The notes beneath the pieces were generated by a model. It had not been told where the DNA came from. It made no database searches and was given only the letters and a program-made list of their open reading frames with translations. 34,051 bases of DNA from Tychonema bourrellyi FEM_GT703. GTDB taxonomy: Bacteria > Cyanobacteriota > Cyanobacteriia > Cyanobacteriales > Microcoleaceae. Positions 14,558 through 22,435 of the stretch are shown here, piece by piece. Made by a program: the position numbers and the translations under genes. Position 1 is the first letter of the stretch. Every line of letters starts with the position of its first letter. The stretch lies in NCBI RefSeq assembly GCF_002412335.2, contig NZ_NXIB02000087.1, forward strand, positions 1-34,051, read 5' to 3'.

Positions 14558-15580
14558 CTACGATCGCATCGCCTGTTTTTGCTCAGCCTTCAAATCCCGA
14601 TTGCTAGCAGCCGCCAACTCCGCATCCAACAAAGTTTTACCAGTCGCCGCCAAATACACATCATCCAAACTCGGCCGAGATTGAGCAATCCCAAAAGTAG
14701 GAAGTCCCGCATTTTTCAACGCTTGCTGAATTGTCACCAGCGCATCGCTTTGCGGCGTTACTACTAAATTTAGAGAATTTCCTTGAGCCGCATTGACAAT
14801 TACTTCCTGCACAAAAGAGAGTGATTCCATGAGAGTTTTAGCTGTTTCGGCTTCTTCGATCGGCGAAAACTCCCGAATCCGCAAAGTCACCCGATCGCCC
14901 CCAACCCGATTTTTCAACTCCAGAGGTGTCCCCTCAGCAATCACCGTACCCTTGTCAATAATCGCCACGCGATCGGCCAAAGCATCCACCTCTTCCAGAT
15001 AGTGACTCGTAATCAAAACCGTAGTACCCTCATCCCGCAAGCGCCGCAGGAAATCCCAAACCACCACCCGGCTTTCAATATCCAGCCCGACAGTCGGTTC
15101 ATCCAACACCAAAACATCCGGCTGATGTAGCAACCCAGCCGCCAAATCTAAGCGCTTGCGAATACCGCCGGAATAAGTACCCGTCTTCTTATTTTCCCAC
15201 TCCTCCAAACCCAGGAGTTTCACCATTTCGTCAATCCGCCCTTTAATCGTCTTACGTGGCAAATGGTAAAGCGCGGCTTGCAATTGCAGGAGTTCCCGGC
15301 CCGTCAACACCTTATCGAGAGCAACTTCTTGAGCAACATAGCCCAGTCTCTGTCGAGCAATTCTCGCCTGACTGACAGCAGAAATGCCAGACACTTCAAT
15401 CCGTCCGCTGTCTGGCGCACTCAAAGTACAAAGTACCCGCAGGGTAGTAGTTTTGCCAGCACCGTTGGGGCCTAGCAAACCAAATATTTCCCCCGGTTCT
15501 ACCTTGAAGGAAACATCTTTAACGGCTTCTACATTGCCGTAGCGTTTCTGAAGATTTTCAATTAAAACGGCGGGAGCCAT
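14558..15580 (-). CDS. ABC-2-type transporter ATP-binding protein (DrrA-like)
   Basis: A 340-residue ATPase subunit of a drug/lipid/polysaccharide-type exporter. Walker A GPNGAGKTT (37-45), Q-loop YVAQE (81-85), signature YSGGIRKR (136-143), Walker B LVLDEPT (157-163) and the switch His193 in ITSHY are all intact. A C-terminal extension (from about residue 225, GGDRVTLRIREF onward) is typical of DrrA/NodI-like proteins. It needs a membrane permease, normally the next gene. Here the downstream neighbour is repeats and the truncated DUF433 gene, so the partner is elsewhere or lost. The substrate is unknown. Confidence 0.9.
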   Translation of the reverse strand: MAPAVLIENLQKRYGNVEAVKDVSFKVEPGEIFGLLGPNGAGKTTTLRVLCTLSAPDSGRIEVSGISAVSQARIARQRLGYVAQEVALDKVLTGRELLQLQAALYHLPRKTIKGRIDEMVKLLGLEEWENKKTGTYSGGIRKRLDLAAGLLHQPDVLVLDEPTVGLDIESRVVVWDFLRRLRDEGTTVLITSHYLEEVDALADRVAIIDKGTVIAEGTPLELKNRVGGDRVTLRIREFSPIEEAETAKTLMESLSFVQEVIVNAAQGNSLNLVVTPQSDALVTIQQALKNAGLPTFGIAQSRPSLDDVYLAATGKTLLDAELAAASNRDLKAEQKQAMRS

Positions 15581-16180
15581 ATTATTTTTAGGATGAACTG
15601 GTTGTTAATATTTTGACACTTCCGCGCTCAAATTGCCGAAATATTTGGTTGGCGTCAGCTATAACCCTGACGCTGAAACGGAAAACATTGTACGGGCTAA
15701 GAGAGCCATTCGCCCCTACGCACCGACAGCGGAGGAGTTTAAATGCCGAACAGCTTACTTCGACTACGCGGTTCCTGAGCACTTCGACGTAGTTTATCCT
15801 GAGCGTAGTCGAAGGGCTCAGCATAAACGCAGTCGTTGGGCAGTAACCAACCGCCACCCAATGGCTTTCTCGACGACCGAATTTTTCGGCAAAATAATGA
15901 GTTTCGAGTTAACTATAACTTTTGGGTTAGCAACTCAAAACTCACATTTTTTTTTTAAACAACTAGAGATGCACCTGAAACCTGATATTTATAATTATCT
16001 CTATCCCTTGGCTGATGTCGATCGCGATTTTAATAATCTACCACTATTTCAAAATACATCAAATCTCAAACACATCAAACTATCTAAGGAACAATTTCAC
16101 CCACATAAATGCCACAAATTAAAATTTTAAGCGGGCATTTTCTATTTCTAACTCCACTGTAGGGAGTTGGGTGCTGGGAT
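15581..16180. other. 600-base intergenic region without a credible gene
   Basis: It contains a GGGGCGAATGG-type repeat in inverse form near 15705, the CTGAGCGTAGTCGAAG repeat, and an inverted repeat at 15758-15814. AT-rich single-copy-looking sequence follows. A 165-codon open frame across it is made partly of these repeats (its YPERSRRAQ stretch is repeat-derived) and has no family resemblance. AAATGCC and GGCATTT (about 16108 and 16134) could form a weak terminator-like stem. Confidence 0.6.
15758..15814. repeat. Inverted repeat CTTCGACTACGC / GCGTAGTCGAAG
   Basis: Perfect 12-bp arms at 15758-15769 and 15803-15814. The right arm belongs to the TGAGCGTAGTCGAAG repeat that also occurs at 5895 and 6012, so this is a paired, inverted arrangement of a dispersed repeat. 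Confidence 0.7.
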
Positions 16181-16369
16181 TTAATCAACAATTTTTACCC
16201 AGCCGCGCCGGACGTTGTACAGCAGTCTGTTGATGATGGCGTACTCATCTTCATTCAGCTTTCTTTCTAAGAGTGCCGATCGCAGGCAACTGCGATCGTG
16301 GCGAGTCACCACGCTGGAGAACATCACCTGACCAAACAATTCTTCGAGTGTCATTTGAGATACTGACAT
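16181..16369 (-). CDS. Small conserved hypothetical protein, 62 aa
   Basis: A 62-residue protein beginning MSVSQMTLEELFGQVMFSSV and ending RLLYNVRRGWVKIVD. AGGAG lies 10 bases before the ATG (complement of 16380-16384), which supports the start. It is helical and charged, with no membrane segment or known catalytic motif. I recognise the pattern TLEELFxQV...LLYxVRRG as that of a short cyanobacterial family of unknown function. It is transcribed alone, with about 330 bases of upstream non-coding DNA that probably contains its promoter. Confidence 0.7.
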   Translation of the reverse strand: MSVSQMTLEELFGQVMFSSVVTRHDRSCLRSALLERKLNEDEYAIINRLLYNVRRGWVKIVD

Positions 16370-16702
16370 GATATTTAAACTCCTAATTGATTGAGATAGA
16401 GAAAATTTTCACATATTCAGGGTGACTTCAGTATCGTCTTTTCGACGGAAGATTTAGGCGATCGAAAACATTGACAAGCTGTGATTTTTGCGCTAATTAG
16501 TTGTGATCGATAGCTTGAGATGAAGTGACTGGGATCTTTTAAATTGGTGATCCCCATCACTTTTTTCAAGGAAGAAGCAAGGCACAACACGGATTTTGAA
16601 ACGGATAAGTAAATCCACCTAATTAAACGTAAGATACAGATGGCAATAAAGCTTGCTATATAAGCACTCTTCCTTCTTCCTTCTTCCTTCTACTTACACG
16701 GA
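16370..16702. other. Intergenic region upstream of the 62-aa gene
   Basis: About 330 bases between the HDAC-like gene and the small ORF. Apart from the CTTCCTT array at 16669-16689 I see no repeat and no open frame of note. It presumably carries the promoter of the small gene on the minus strand, but no clear -35/-10 stands out. Confidence 0.5.
16669..16689. repeat. Heptamer array CTTCCTT, 3 copies
   Basis: Three exact CTTCCTT units followed by a partial CT, just downstream of the HDAC-like gene's stop. The same heptamer family forms the array inside lnt at 26078-26119. Confidence 0.8.
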
Positions 16703-17629
16703 TTAATTATTGAGACATCGATCGATCGTCGCTACTACCGACTCGGCCAACTCTTTAAGCGCGTAACCTCCTTCCAAACCAAACGCGATCCGGCGGGTGA
16801 TTTGCAGGCAATATCCAGTAAAAGTACCGTAATCTGAGGGCGCAAGATTCATACTCGCCAGCGGATCGGCAGCAGTAGCGTCGTAGCCAGCGCTGACAAT
16901 CAATAAATCCGGTTGAAACTTGGACAAAAACGGTACAACTTGAGATTCAAACGCGCTCAGGTATTCAGCAATGCCGCTGGCAGGATATAATGGAATGTTC
17001 AGCACATTGTCGTAAGCCCCGTGCTCATCAGCTTCTCCGGTTCCCGGATAGCACGGAGATTGGTGGAGGGAACAGTAGGCAATTTGTTGGCAGTTTTCCA
17101 CCAAAGATTGAGTGCCGTTACCGTGGTGTACGTCCCAGTCGAGGATGGCAACTCTTTGAATTCCCGGCTGTTTCAGGGCGTAACTCGCTGCGATCGCAGC
17201 ATTGGAAAACACACAAAATCCCATCGCCCGATCGCTCTCAGCATGATGTCCAGGCGGCCTCGCCAGCACAAAAGCCGGTTCGCCCGAAGCCAAAACTCGA
17301 TCGACTCCATCCAGCCAAGCACTCGCAGCCAGTAGCGCGACATCGTAACTTTCCGCAGAAATTGGCGTGTCACCGTCGAGGTAGCCACCTCCATGAGCGG
17401 CCAAATGTTCGACTTGCTTGATATATATGGGCGCGTGAACTTTTTTGATAGCGGACAAAAGTTCCGGTTCGCGCTCTACTACTGGGGTGGGAAGTTGCCA
17501 TTCAATTCGATCGGCCCAGGGAGCAGTTTTGAGAGCATTCGCGATCGCACTTAAACGTTCTGGTCGCTCTGGGTGAAGCATTCCAGTCTTGTGCAGCAAG
17601 AAATCATCGGAATAAATGACGGGTAGCAT
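16703..17629 (-). CDS. Histone deacetylase / AcuC-family hydrolase
   Basis: A 308-residue zinc-dependent deacetylase-superfamily protein. Motifs in order are the N-terminal HPERPERL (19-26), RPPGHHA (124-130, His128/His129 proton relay), DWDVHHGNG (164-172, metal ligands Asp166 and His168), AGYDATAADPLA (third ligand Asp255) and EGGY with catalytic Tyr289. All active-site residues are present. Bacterial members remove acyl groups from proteins or small amides such as acetylpolyamines; which substrate applies here is unknown. No signal peptide, so cytosolic. It is apparently monocistronic. Confidence 0.92.
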   Translation of the reverse strand: MLPVIYSDDFLLHKTGMLHPERPERLSAIANALKTAPWADRIEWQLPTPVVEREPELLSAIKKVHAPIYIKQVEHLAAHGGGYLDGDTPISAESYDVALLAASAWLDGVDRVLASGEPAFVLARPPGHHAESDRAMGFCVFSNAAIAASYALKQPGIQRVAILDWDVHHGNGTQSLVENCQQIAYCSLHQSPCYPGTGEADEHGAYDNVLNIPLYPASGIAEYLSAFESQVVPFLSKFQPDLLIVSAGYDATAADPLASMNLAPSDYGTFTGYCLQITRRIAFGLEGGYALKELAESVVATIDRCLNN

Positions 17630-17672
17630 CAGCAGATTTTAGGTTTTCTATTTTTGATTTTAGCTTGTCGAT

Positions 17673-17712
17673 CGATTTTCGATTTTCGATTTTCGATTTT
17701 CGATTTTCGATT
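17673..17712. repeat. Heptamer array CGATTTT, 5.7 copies
   Basis: Five full CGATTTT units and a partial sixth, all identical. It is the complement of the AAAATCG array at 7070-7090. Confidence 0.88.
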
Positions 17713-17793
17713 GAAGAGTTGGAGAATTCAAGCACTCATATCGATTTTAGATTTGGGATTTGGGATTTTCGATTGAAGAGTTGGAGAATTCAA
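17702..17793. repeat. 30-bp perfect direct repeat
   Basis: GATTTTCGATTGAAGAGTTG followed by GAGAATTCAA occurs at 17702-17731 and again at 17764-17793, a spacing of 62 bases. The first copy starts inside the heptamer array, so the array probably seeded a segmental duplication. Confidence 0.85.
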
Positions 17794-18007
17794 TCACCGA
17801 TTTTATTTTTTCATATGCCCGTAAGAATTCCTTAGCAATGGCTTCAGATCTCTGCATAAAACAAACTTTCTAGCTTTGGCTAACCGATCGCAAAACTACC
17901 ACACGCTAAATCATCAATTGTCGTTGTTTAGACACTTAATTTTTCTGACTAAGCTATTCTGTATATTTCGATCCATAATCAAAATTCATCTCTCTCCTCT
18001 CCCCCTC

Positions 18008-18065
18008 TCCCGCTCTCCCCCTCTCTCCCTCTAATATCATAAACAATCTAGATGTACAACAGCTT
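18008..18065 (-). repeat. Dispersed repeat, copy 2 (inverted relative to 13478)
   Basis: The reverse complement reads AAGCTGTTGTACATCTAGAT, then a segment with TATTAGAGGGAGAGAGGGGG. It aligns with 13478-13530 in inverted orientation, allowing for small differences. Confidence 0.65.
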
Positions 18066-18093
18066 ACTTTCCCTTACTCTCAAAGGCAAATTG

Positions 18094-18102
18094 TGATATA
18101 AT
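18094..18102 (+). promoter_or_regulatory. Probable extended -10 of gyrA (TGATATAAT)
   Basis: TGATATAAT matches the extended -10 consensus and lies 111 bases before the gyrA ATG. The hexamer 17 bases upstream (TTACTC) is a poor -35, which is tolerable for an extended -10 promoter. Confidence 0.4.
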
Positions 18103-18212
18103 TCAATAGTAATTTGCAATATTTGGCAACTCTACTGAACTCAAACCGATTTTATCGTATTTTGGGGATTTGTAGCGGTCAAATCCAAACTTTTAACGGA
18201 GTTATTTAACCT

Positions 18213-20927
18213 ATGAGCACCTCTGAGTCGCGGATAATCCCGACGGATCTGGGTAATGAGATGTCCCGATCGTACTTGGAATACGCCATGAGCGTAATTG
18301 TCGGTCGGGCGCTACCAGATGCTAGGGACGGTCTCAAGCCCGTTCACCGACGCATTCTCTACGCCATGAACGAATTGGGCTTGACACCCGATCGACCCTT
18401 CCGCAAATGCGCCCGCGTCGTGGGGGAGGTGCTGGGTAAGTATCACCCCCACGGAGACACCGCAGTTTACGACGCCTTGGTGCGGATGGCTCAAGATTTC
18501 TCCATGCGAGAACGCCTGATCAACGGTCACGGTAATTTCGGATCGGTAGACAACGACCCCGCAGCAGCCATGCGGTACACCGAATGTCGCCTCACCTCGC
18601 TGACTTACGACGCCATGTTGCGCGACATCGACTGCGAAACAGTTGATTTCGGCGACAACTTCGACGGTTCCCAGCAAGAACCCCTGGTACTCCCAGCCAG
18701 GATTCCCCAAATTTTGCTCAACGGTTCATCGGGAATCGCAGTGGGAATGGCCACCAACATTCCGCCACACAACTTAGGCGAAGTAATTGACGGTTTTGTC
18801 GCCCTGATTCACAATCCAGAAATTACCGACCTGGAATTGATGCAATACATCCCCGGCCCGGACTTTCCCACCGGCGGGCAAATCTTAGGTAAAGCTACCA
18901 TTCGGGAAGCCTACACCACCGGCCGCGGCTCAATTACAATGCGGGGAGTCGCCAGCATTGAAACCATCGAACACGTCGGCCGCCCAGACAAAGAAGCAAT
19001 TATTATCACCGAACTACCTTACCAAACAAACAAGGCAGCATTAATTGAGAAAATTGCCGAACTGGTAAACGACAAAAGATTAGAGGGAATTTCCGACCTT
19101 CGCGACGAAAGCGACAGAAACGGAATGCGGATTGTCATCGAACTCAAACGCGACGCCTATCCCCGCGTAGTCCTCAACAACCTCTACAAACAAACACCAC
19201 TCCAATCCAATTTTGGAGCCAATATGTTAGCGCTAGTAAACGGGGAACCCCAACTACTTTCGCTCTCTCAATTCCTCAATGTCTTCCTGGATTTCCGCAT
19301 TGAGACAATTACTCGTCGGACTCAATACGAACTCCGCAAAGCAGAAGAACGCGACCATCTCCTGCAAGGCTTATTAATTGCACTCGAAAACTTAGATGGA
19401 ATTATTCAGCTAATTCGTCGCGCTCCTGACTCCGCCGCAGCCAAACAAGAATTGATCGATAACTACGGTCTTTCCGATCAGCAATCAGACGCAATTTTGC
19501 AAATGCAACTGCGGCGTTTGACAGCCTTAGAAGCGCAAAAGATTCAACAAGAACACGAGGAACTGCGAACTAAGATTGCTGACTTAGAAGATATTCTAGC
19601 CCGCCGGGAACGCATTCTAGAAATCGCCGAAGTTGAAGCACTTGAAATCAAAACTAAAATAGCCACTCCCCGGCGCACAGTCATCGAACACGCCGAAGGA
19701 GAAATCGACGAAAGAGATTTGATTGCTAACGAACAAGCAATCATTCTGATTACCGAACAAGGCTACATCAAACGGATGCCAGTTAGCACTTTTGAGGCCC
19801 AAAGTCGCGCTACTCGCGGCAAAGCAGGCACGAAAATGAAGGAAGATGACGGAGTAGAACATTTCCTTTCTTGTTGCGATCATGACACCGTTTTGTTCTT
19901 TAGCAACAGAGGCGTAGTCTACTCAGTCAAAGCTTATCAAATCCCGGTCAGTTCTCGGACAGCGCGTGGAATGCCTGTGTTGCAAATGTTGCCGATTCCT
20001 ATGGAAGAAAAAATCACTTCTATGGTGTCTGTAACAGAATTTAGTACCGAAGAATACTTGGTAATGCTAACTCGCAGTGGCTATATCAAAAAAACGGCGC
20101 TTTCAGCTTTTGGTAACATCCGAACTAACGGTTTAATCGCTATTTCTCTTGAAGAAGGCGACCAACTGCGGTGGGTGCGGAGAGCAAAAGTTGGTGACAG
20201 TATTATCATCGGAACGAGCCAAGGTATGGCAATTCATTTCCGTACCAATCACGAACAGTTGCGCCCCACTGGCCGGGCGACGCGGGGTGTGAAATCGATG
20301 AAATTGCGATCGGGCGATGAATTGATCAGCATGGACATCTTGCCAAGTTCAATTGTTGCCGAAATTGCTGAATTAGAAACGGGCGAATTGGAACTTGACG
20401 GGGCAAATATTGCTCTATTAGAAACTGGCGATTCGGAATTGGAGTCAGCAGATATTGCTGAATTGGAAACGGGCGAATTGGAACTTGAAGAAGAAGAATT
20501 AGAACTGGAAGCTGAGGAAATCGAAGGCGAGGATGCCGAAGAAATTACTACAGCTAACAGCGAAGTCCCTTCGGTTTTGGTCATCACCACCAACGGCTAC
20601 GGGAAGCGGGTTCCAGTTTCTCAATTCCGCCTACAAAGACGAGCTGGGAAAGGCTTGACTGCTACTAAATTCAAGTCTAAAAAGGCTAAGGATCGGGTAG
20701 CTGCGTTGCGGATTGTTAACGACAGCGACGAGTTGATGATTATTACCAACCGAGGTATTATTATCCGTCAGGCTGTGAGTGCAATTTCGACGCAATCCCG
20801 GACTGCAACGGGGGTGCGGGTGCAGCGGTTGGATGAGGATGATTCGATCGTAGCTGTGGCGTTAGTGCCGCCTTCGGGTGAAGAGTCGATCGAAGATGCG
20901 GAATCTGAGGAAGTGACAGAAGAGTAA
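18213..20927 (+). CDS. gyrA: DNA gyrase subunit A
   Basis: 904 residues. This subunit breaks and rejoins DNA in the GyrA2B2 enzyme, which introduces negative supercoils. The breakage-reunion domain (about 1-490) has [11 protein letters not shown] at the quinolone pocket and the active-site Tyr122 in [10 protein letters not shown]. Coiled-coil sections follow ([16 protein letters not shown], then [10 protein letters not shown]-like helices), then the beta-pinwheel C-terminal domain. The GyrA box reads QRRAGKG (808-814), with Ala in place of the usual first Gly. Residues about 710-785 are a highly acidic insert with three 15-residue tandem repeats, and the extreme C-terminus is acidic too. GGAG lies 11 bases before the ATG. 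A ParC-type paralogue is the only real alternative. Confidence 0.92.
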   Translation: MSTSESRIIPTDLGNEMSRSYLEYAMSVIVGRALPDARDGLKPVHRRILYAMNELGLTPDRPFRKCARVVGEVLGKYHPHGDTAVYDALVRMAQDFSMRERLINGHGNFGSVDNDPAAAMRYTECRLTSLTYDAMLRDIDCETVDFGDNFDGSQQEPLVLPARIPQILLNGSSGIAVGMATNIPPHNLGEVIDGFVALIHNPEITDLELMQYIPGPDFPTGGQILGKATIREAYTTGRGSITMRGVASIETIEHVGRPDKEAIIITELPYQTNKAALIEKIAELVNDKRLEGISDLRDESDRNGMRIVIELKRDAYPRVVLNNLYKQTPLQSNFGANMLALVNGEPQLLSLSQFLNVFLDFRIETITRRTQYELRKAEERDHLLQGLLIALENLDGIIQLIRRAPDSAAAKQELIDNYGLSDQQSDAILQMQLRRLTALEAQKIQQEHEELRTKIADLEDILARRERILEIAEVEALEIKTKIATPRRTVIEHAEGEIDERDLIANEQAIILITEQGYIKRMPVSTFEAQSRATRGKAGTKMKEDDGVEHFLSCCDHDTVLFFSNRGVVYSVKAYQIPVSSRTARGMPVLQMLPIPMEEKITSMVSVTEFSTEEYLVMLTRSGYIKKTALSAFGNIRTNGLIAISLEEGDQLRWVRRAKVGDSIIIGTSQGMAIHFRTNHEQLRPTGRATRGVKSMKLRSGDELISMDILPSSIVAEIAELETGELELDGANIALLETGDSELESADIAELETGELELEEEELELEAEEIEGEDAEEITTANSEVPSVLVITTNGYGKRVPVSQFRLQRRAGKGLTATKFKSKKAKDRVAALRIVNDSDELMIITNRGIIIRQAVSAISTQSRTATGVRVQRLDEDDSIVAVALVPPSGEESIEDAESEEVTEE
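20364..20498 (+). repeat. 45-bp in-frame tandem repeat in gyrA, 3 copies
   Basis: Units at 20364-20408, 20409-20453 and 20454-20498 encode [30 protein letters not shown] and [15 protein letters not shown]. Copies 1 and 3 are almost identical at the DNA level, which points to recent duplication in an acidic linker between pinwheel blades. Confidence 0.88.
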
Positions 20928-20944
20928 AGGTTAATAGTTTGTAG

Positions 20945-20962
20945 GGTGCGCTGCGGCGCACC
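20945..20962. terminator. GC hairpin after gyrA
   Basis: GGTGCGC and GCGCACC pair around TGCG, 17 bases after the gyrA stop, between convergent genes. There is no long T run, so termination is uncertain. The GTAGGGTGCG flank links it to the dispersed repeat family near 2161. Confidence 0.4.
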
Positions 20963-20975
20963 TTTACATCGCCTT

Positions 20976-21170
20976 TTACAAATGTTGCCATGCTTCATCT
21001 TCCTCCGCTCTCAACCAGTCTTGTTGCAGGGAAGATTCACTTAAAATGCTATTTTCTAGCTGGTCTTTTTGATATTTAATTTTGAGAAATAGCAGAAAAT
21101 CCCAAACCTCTTCTAATATGAATTCGGGAATATTTTCCATTTCTTGGATGAGTAGTTCTTTAGCACTCAT
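20976..21170 (-). CDS. DUF2281 antitoxin-like protein
   Basis: A 64-residue protein beginning MSAKELLIQEMENIPEFILE, with EVWDFLLFLK in the middle and the tail SESSLQQDWLRAEEDEAWQHL. This layout (helical N-terminus, ALLSESSLAxDW-type linker, EDEAWxxL end) is the DUF2281/VapB-like family, normally paired with a PIN or RelE toxin. GAGAGG precedes the ATG at about 8 bases. No toxin gene follows: the next bases are the hairpin and the gyrA end. It is a solitary antitoxin-like gene. Confidence 0.75.
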   Translation of the reverse strand: MSAKELLIQEMENIPEFILEEVWDFLLFLKIKYQKDQLENSILSESSLQQDWLRAEEDEAWQHL

Positions 21171-21318
21171 TGCATTGACCTCTCATAAAAACCAGACAAA
21201 ACTCGATCGAAAATAATCTCTCTCATCTACAATCATACATAGTGACAAGTAAAAAATCAATCATCTATCATCAAAAGCCTTCAGTCAAAAGTCAAATATA
21301 ATTTTCAGTGAGGTAACA

Positions 21319-21975
21319 ATGAGTCAAATACAAACAAAAATCCTAACTGATACCTGGGTTACAGTAACTTGGGATGAATATATAGAAATCATTAAACAGC
21401 CGGAATACGAACAAGCAAAATGTTATTATTATAACGGACAACTGAGGATTGAAATGGCAGCAGTAGGGCCGAATCATGCTGATGACAATGGAATCATCAT
21501 CATCTTAACCAATCTGTTTGGGATTGCTAAAGGTATAAAAATGAGGCTACTGGTTAACTGTAGCTACCGCAAAACGGGTGTAAGAGAAGCTCAACCAGAT
21601 GCTTCTTACTACATCGGAGAACGGGTACAATCTACACCTCGTGGAAGTTCCATAGTGAATTTGGATAGCGCCGTTGCACCAGATTTAGCGATCGAGATTG
21701 CCGATAGTTCTCTGCTGGACGACTTGGGAACAAAACGAATGCTTTATGAAGAATTAGGAGTGTCTGAATATTGGGTGGTAGACGTACAAAAAGCCCAAAT
21801 TATTGCTTTTAAAATAATTGCTAACCGGGGAAGTGAACGTTTGACAGAATCTGAAGTTTTACCGGGACTAAAATTTGCTTTGCTGGAGGAAGGTTTGCGC
21901 CGAAGTCGCGAGACGGATCATACAGAGGTAGGTAACTGGTTTTTAGACGAAGTTAGGCAAGAAAAATATGAATAG
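21319..21975 (+). CDS. Uma2-family (DUF820) PD-(D/E)XK endonuclease-like protein
   Basis: A 218-residue member of a family greatly expanded in cyanobacteria, with a restriction-endonuclease-like fold. It has YNGQLRIEMA (Glu45), a QPDASYYIG motif (Asp94) and the core APDLAIEIADSS (Asp122, Glu126), followed by KRMLYEELGVSEYWVVD. The putative catalytic residues are complete. The biological role of Uma2 proteins is not established; a defence or transposon link is often assumed. GAGG stands 5 bases before the ATG. The last 8 bases overlap the next gene, so the two are probably co-transcribed. Confidence 0.88.
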   Translation: MSQIQTKILTDTWVTVTWDEYIEIIKQPEYEQAKCYYYNGQLRIEMAAVGPNHADDNGIIIILTNLFGIAKGIKMRLLVNCSYRKTGVREAQPDASYYIGERVQSTPRGSSIVNLDSAVAPDLAIEIADSSLLDDLGTKRMLYEELGVSEYWVVDVQKAQIIAFKIIANRGSERLTESEVLPGLKFALLEEGLRRSRETDHTEVGNWFLDEVRQEKYE

Positions 21976-22435
21976 GTTTGTCATGAGGACTTCAGTCCTC
22001 AGCATTAGTTTAGCCATCGCCGCGATCGCAATTTCACCAACAACCGCAGCAGTTGTGGGCGAGCCGATAATTACTAAATCCATAGCACAAACTACTGAAA
22101 ATAGCAACCTAAAACATTTAAGTGAACAGGAAATTTCCCAGCGCTTGCAAGCTTTACCGAATTGGACTAGAGACGGTAAAACTATTAAATATACCCACGA
22201 ATTTAAAAATTTTGTTGAATCTGTCAGTTTTGTGAATTGCCTGATTTCGCCCTCAGAAAAAGCCGGCCACCATCCCGATATTGCGATCGCCTACAACCGC
22301 GTTACAATTAGTCTCACAACCCACGATGCAGGGGGCTTGACAAAACAAGACTTCGAGTTAGCCGAGACTATCTCTAAGTTGGTTAGCGAGTGGATGCCGG
22401 GAAATGTTTGTTTAGTAATGGAAGGTTCTGAATAA
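21968..22435 (+). CDS. Exported pterin-4a-carbinolamine dehydratase
   Basis: 155 residues. The enzyme dehydrates 4a-hydroxytetrahydrobiopterin to quinonoid dihydrobiopterin in pterin recycling. The complete family signature is visible: HHP (101-103), five residues, Tyr109, nine residues, His119, eight residues, Asp128. Unusually, a hydrophobic stretch near the start (SVLSISLAIAAIAISPTTAA, about 9-28) looks like a signal peptide, with possible cleavage after TTA or near SIAQ. That places the enzyme outside the cytosol. It overlaps the Uma2 gene by 8 bases and the CHAT gene by 1 base (TAATG). An ATG at 21983 is an alternative start that keeps the signal. Confidence 0.88.
   Translation: MNRFVMRTSVLSISLAIAAIAISPTTAAVVGEPIITKSIAQTTENSNLKHLSEQEISQRLQALPNWTRDGKTIKYTHEFKNFVESVSFVNCLISPSEKAGHHPDIAIAYNRVTISLTTHDAGGLTKQDFELAETISKLVSEWMPGNVCLVMEGSE

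Larger units (their letters stand above)
17630..18212. other. 583-base divergent intergenic region upstream of gyrA
   Basis: It holds the CGATTTT array (17673-17712), a perfect 30-bp direct repeat (17702-17731 and 17764-17793), the second copy of the dispersed AGCTGT/CATCTAGAT element (18008-18065) and the probable gyrA promoter. No open frame longer than a few dozen codons is credible. Confidence 0.65.

Noticed and set aside
15633-16130. A 165-codon plus-strand open frame
   Set aside because: It runs through dispersed repeats (YPERSRRAQ is repeat-derived), lacks family resemblance and changes composition midway.
20249-20593. Ser-rich minus-strand frame opposite the gyrA insert
   Set aside because: It is the complement of the acidic GAA-rich repeats, with no ribosome site.
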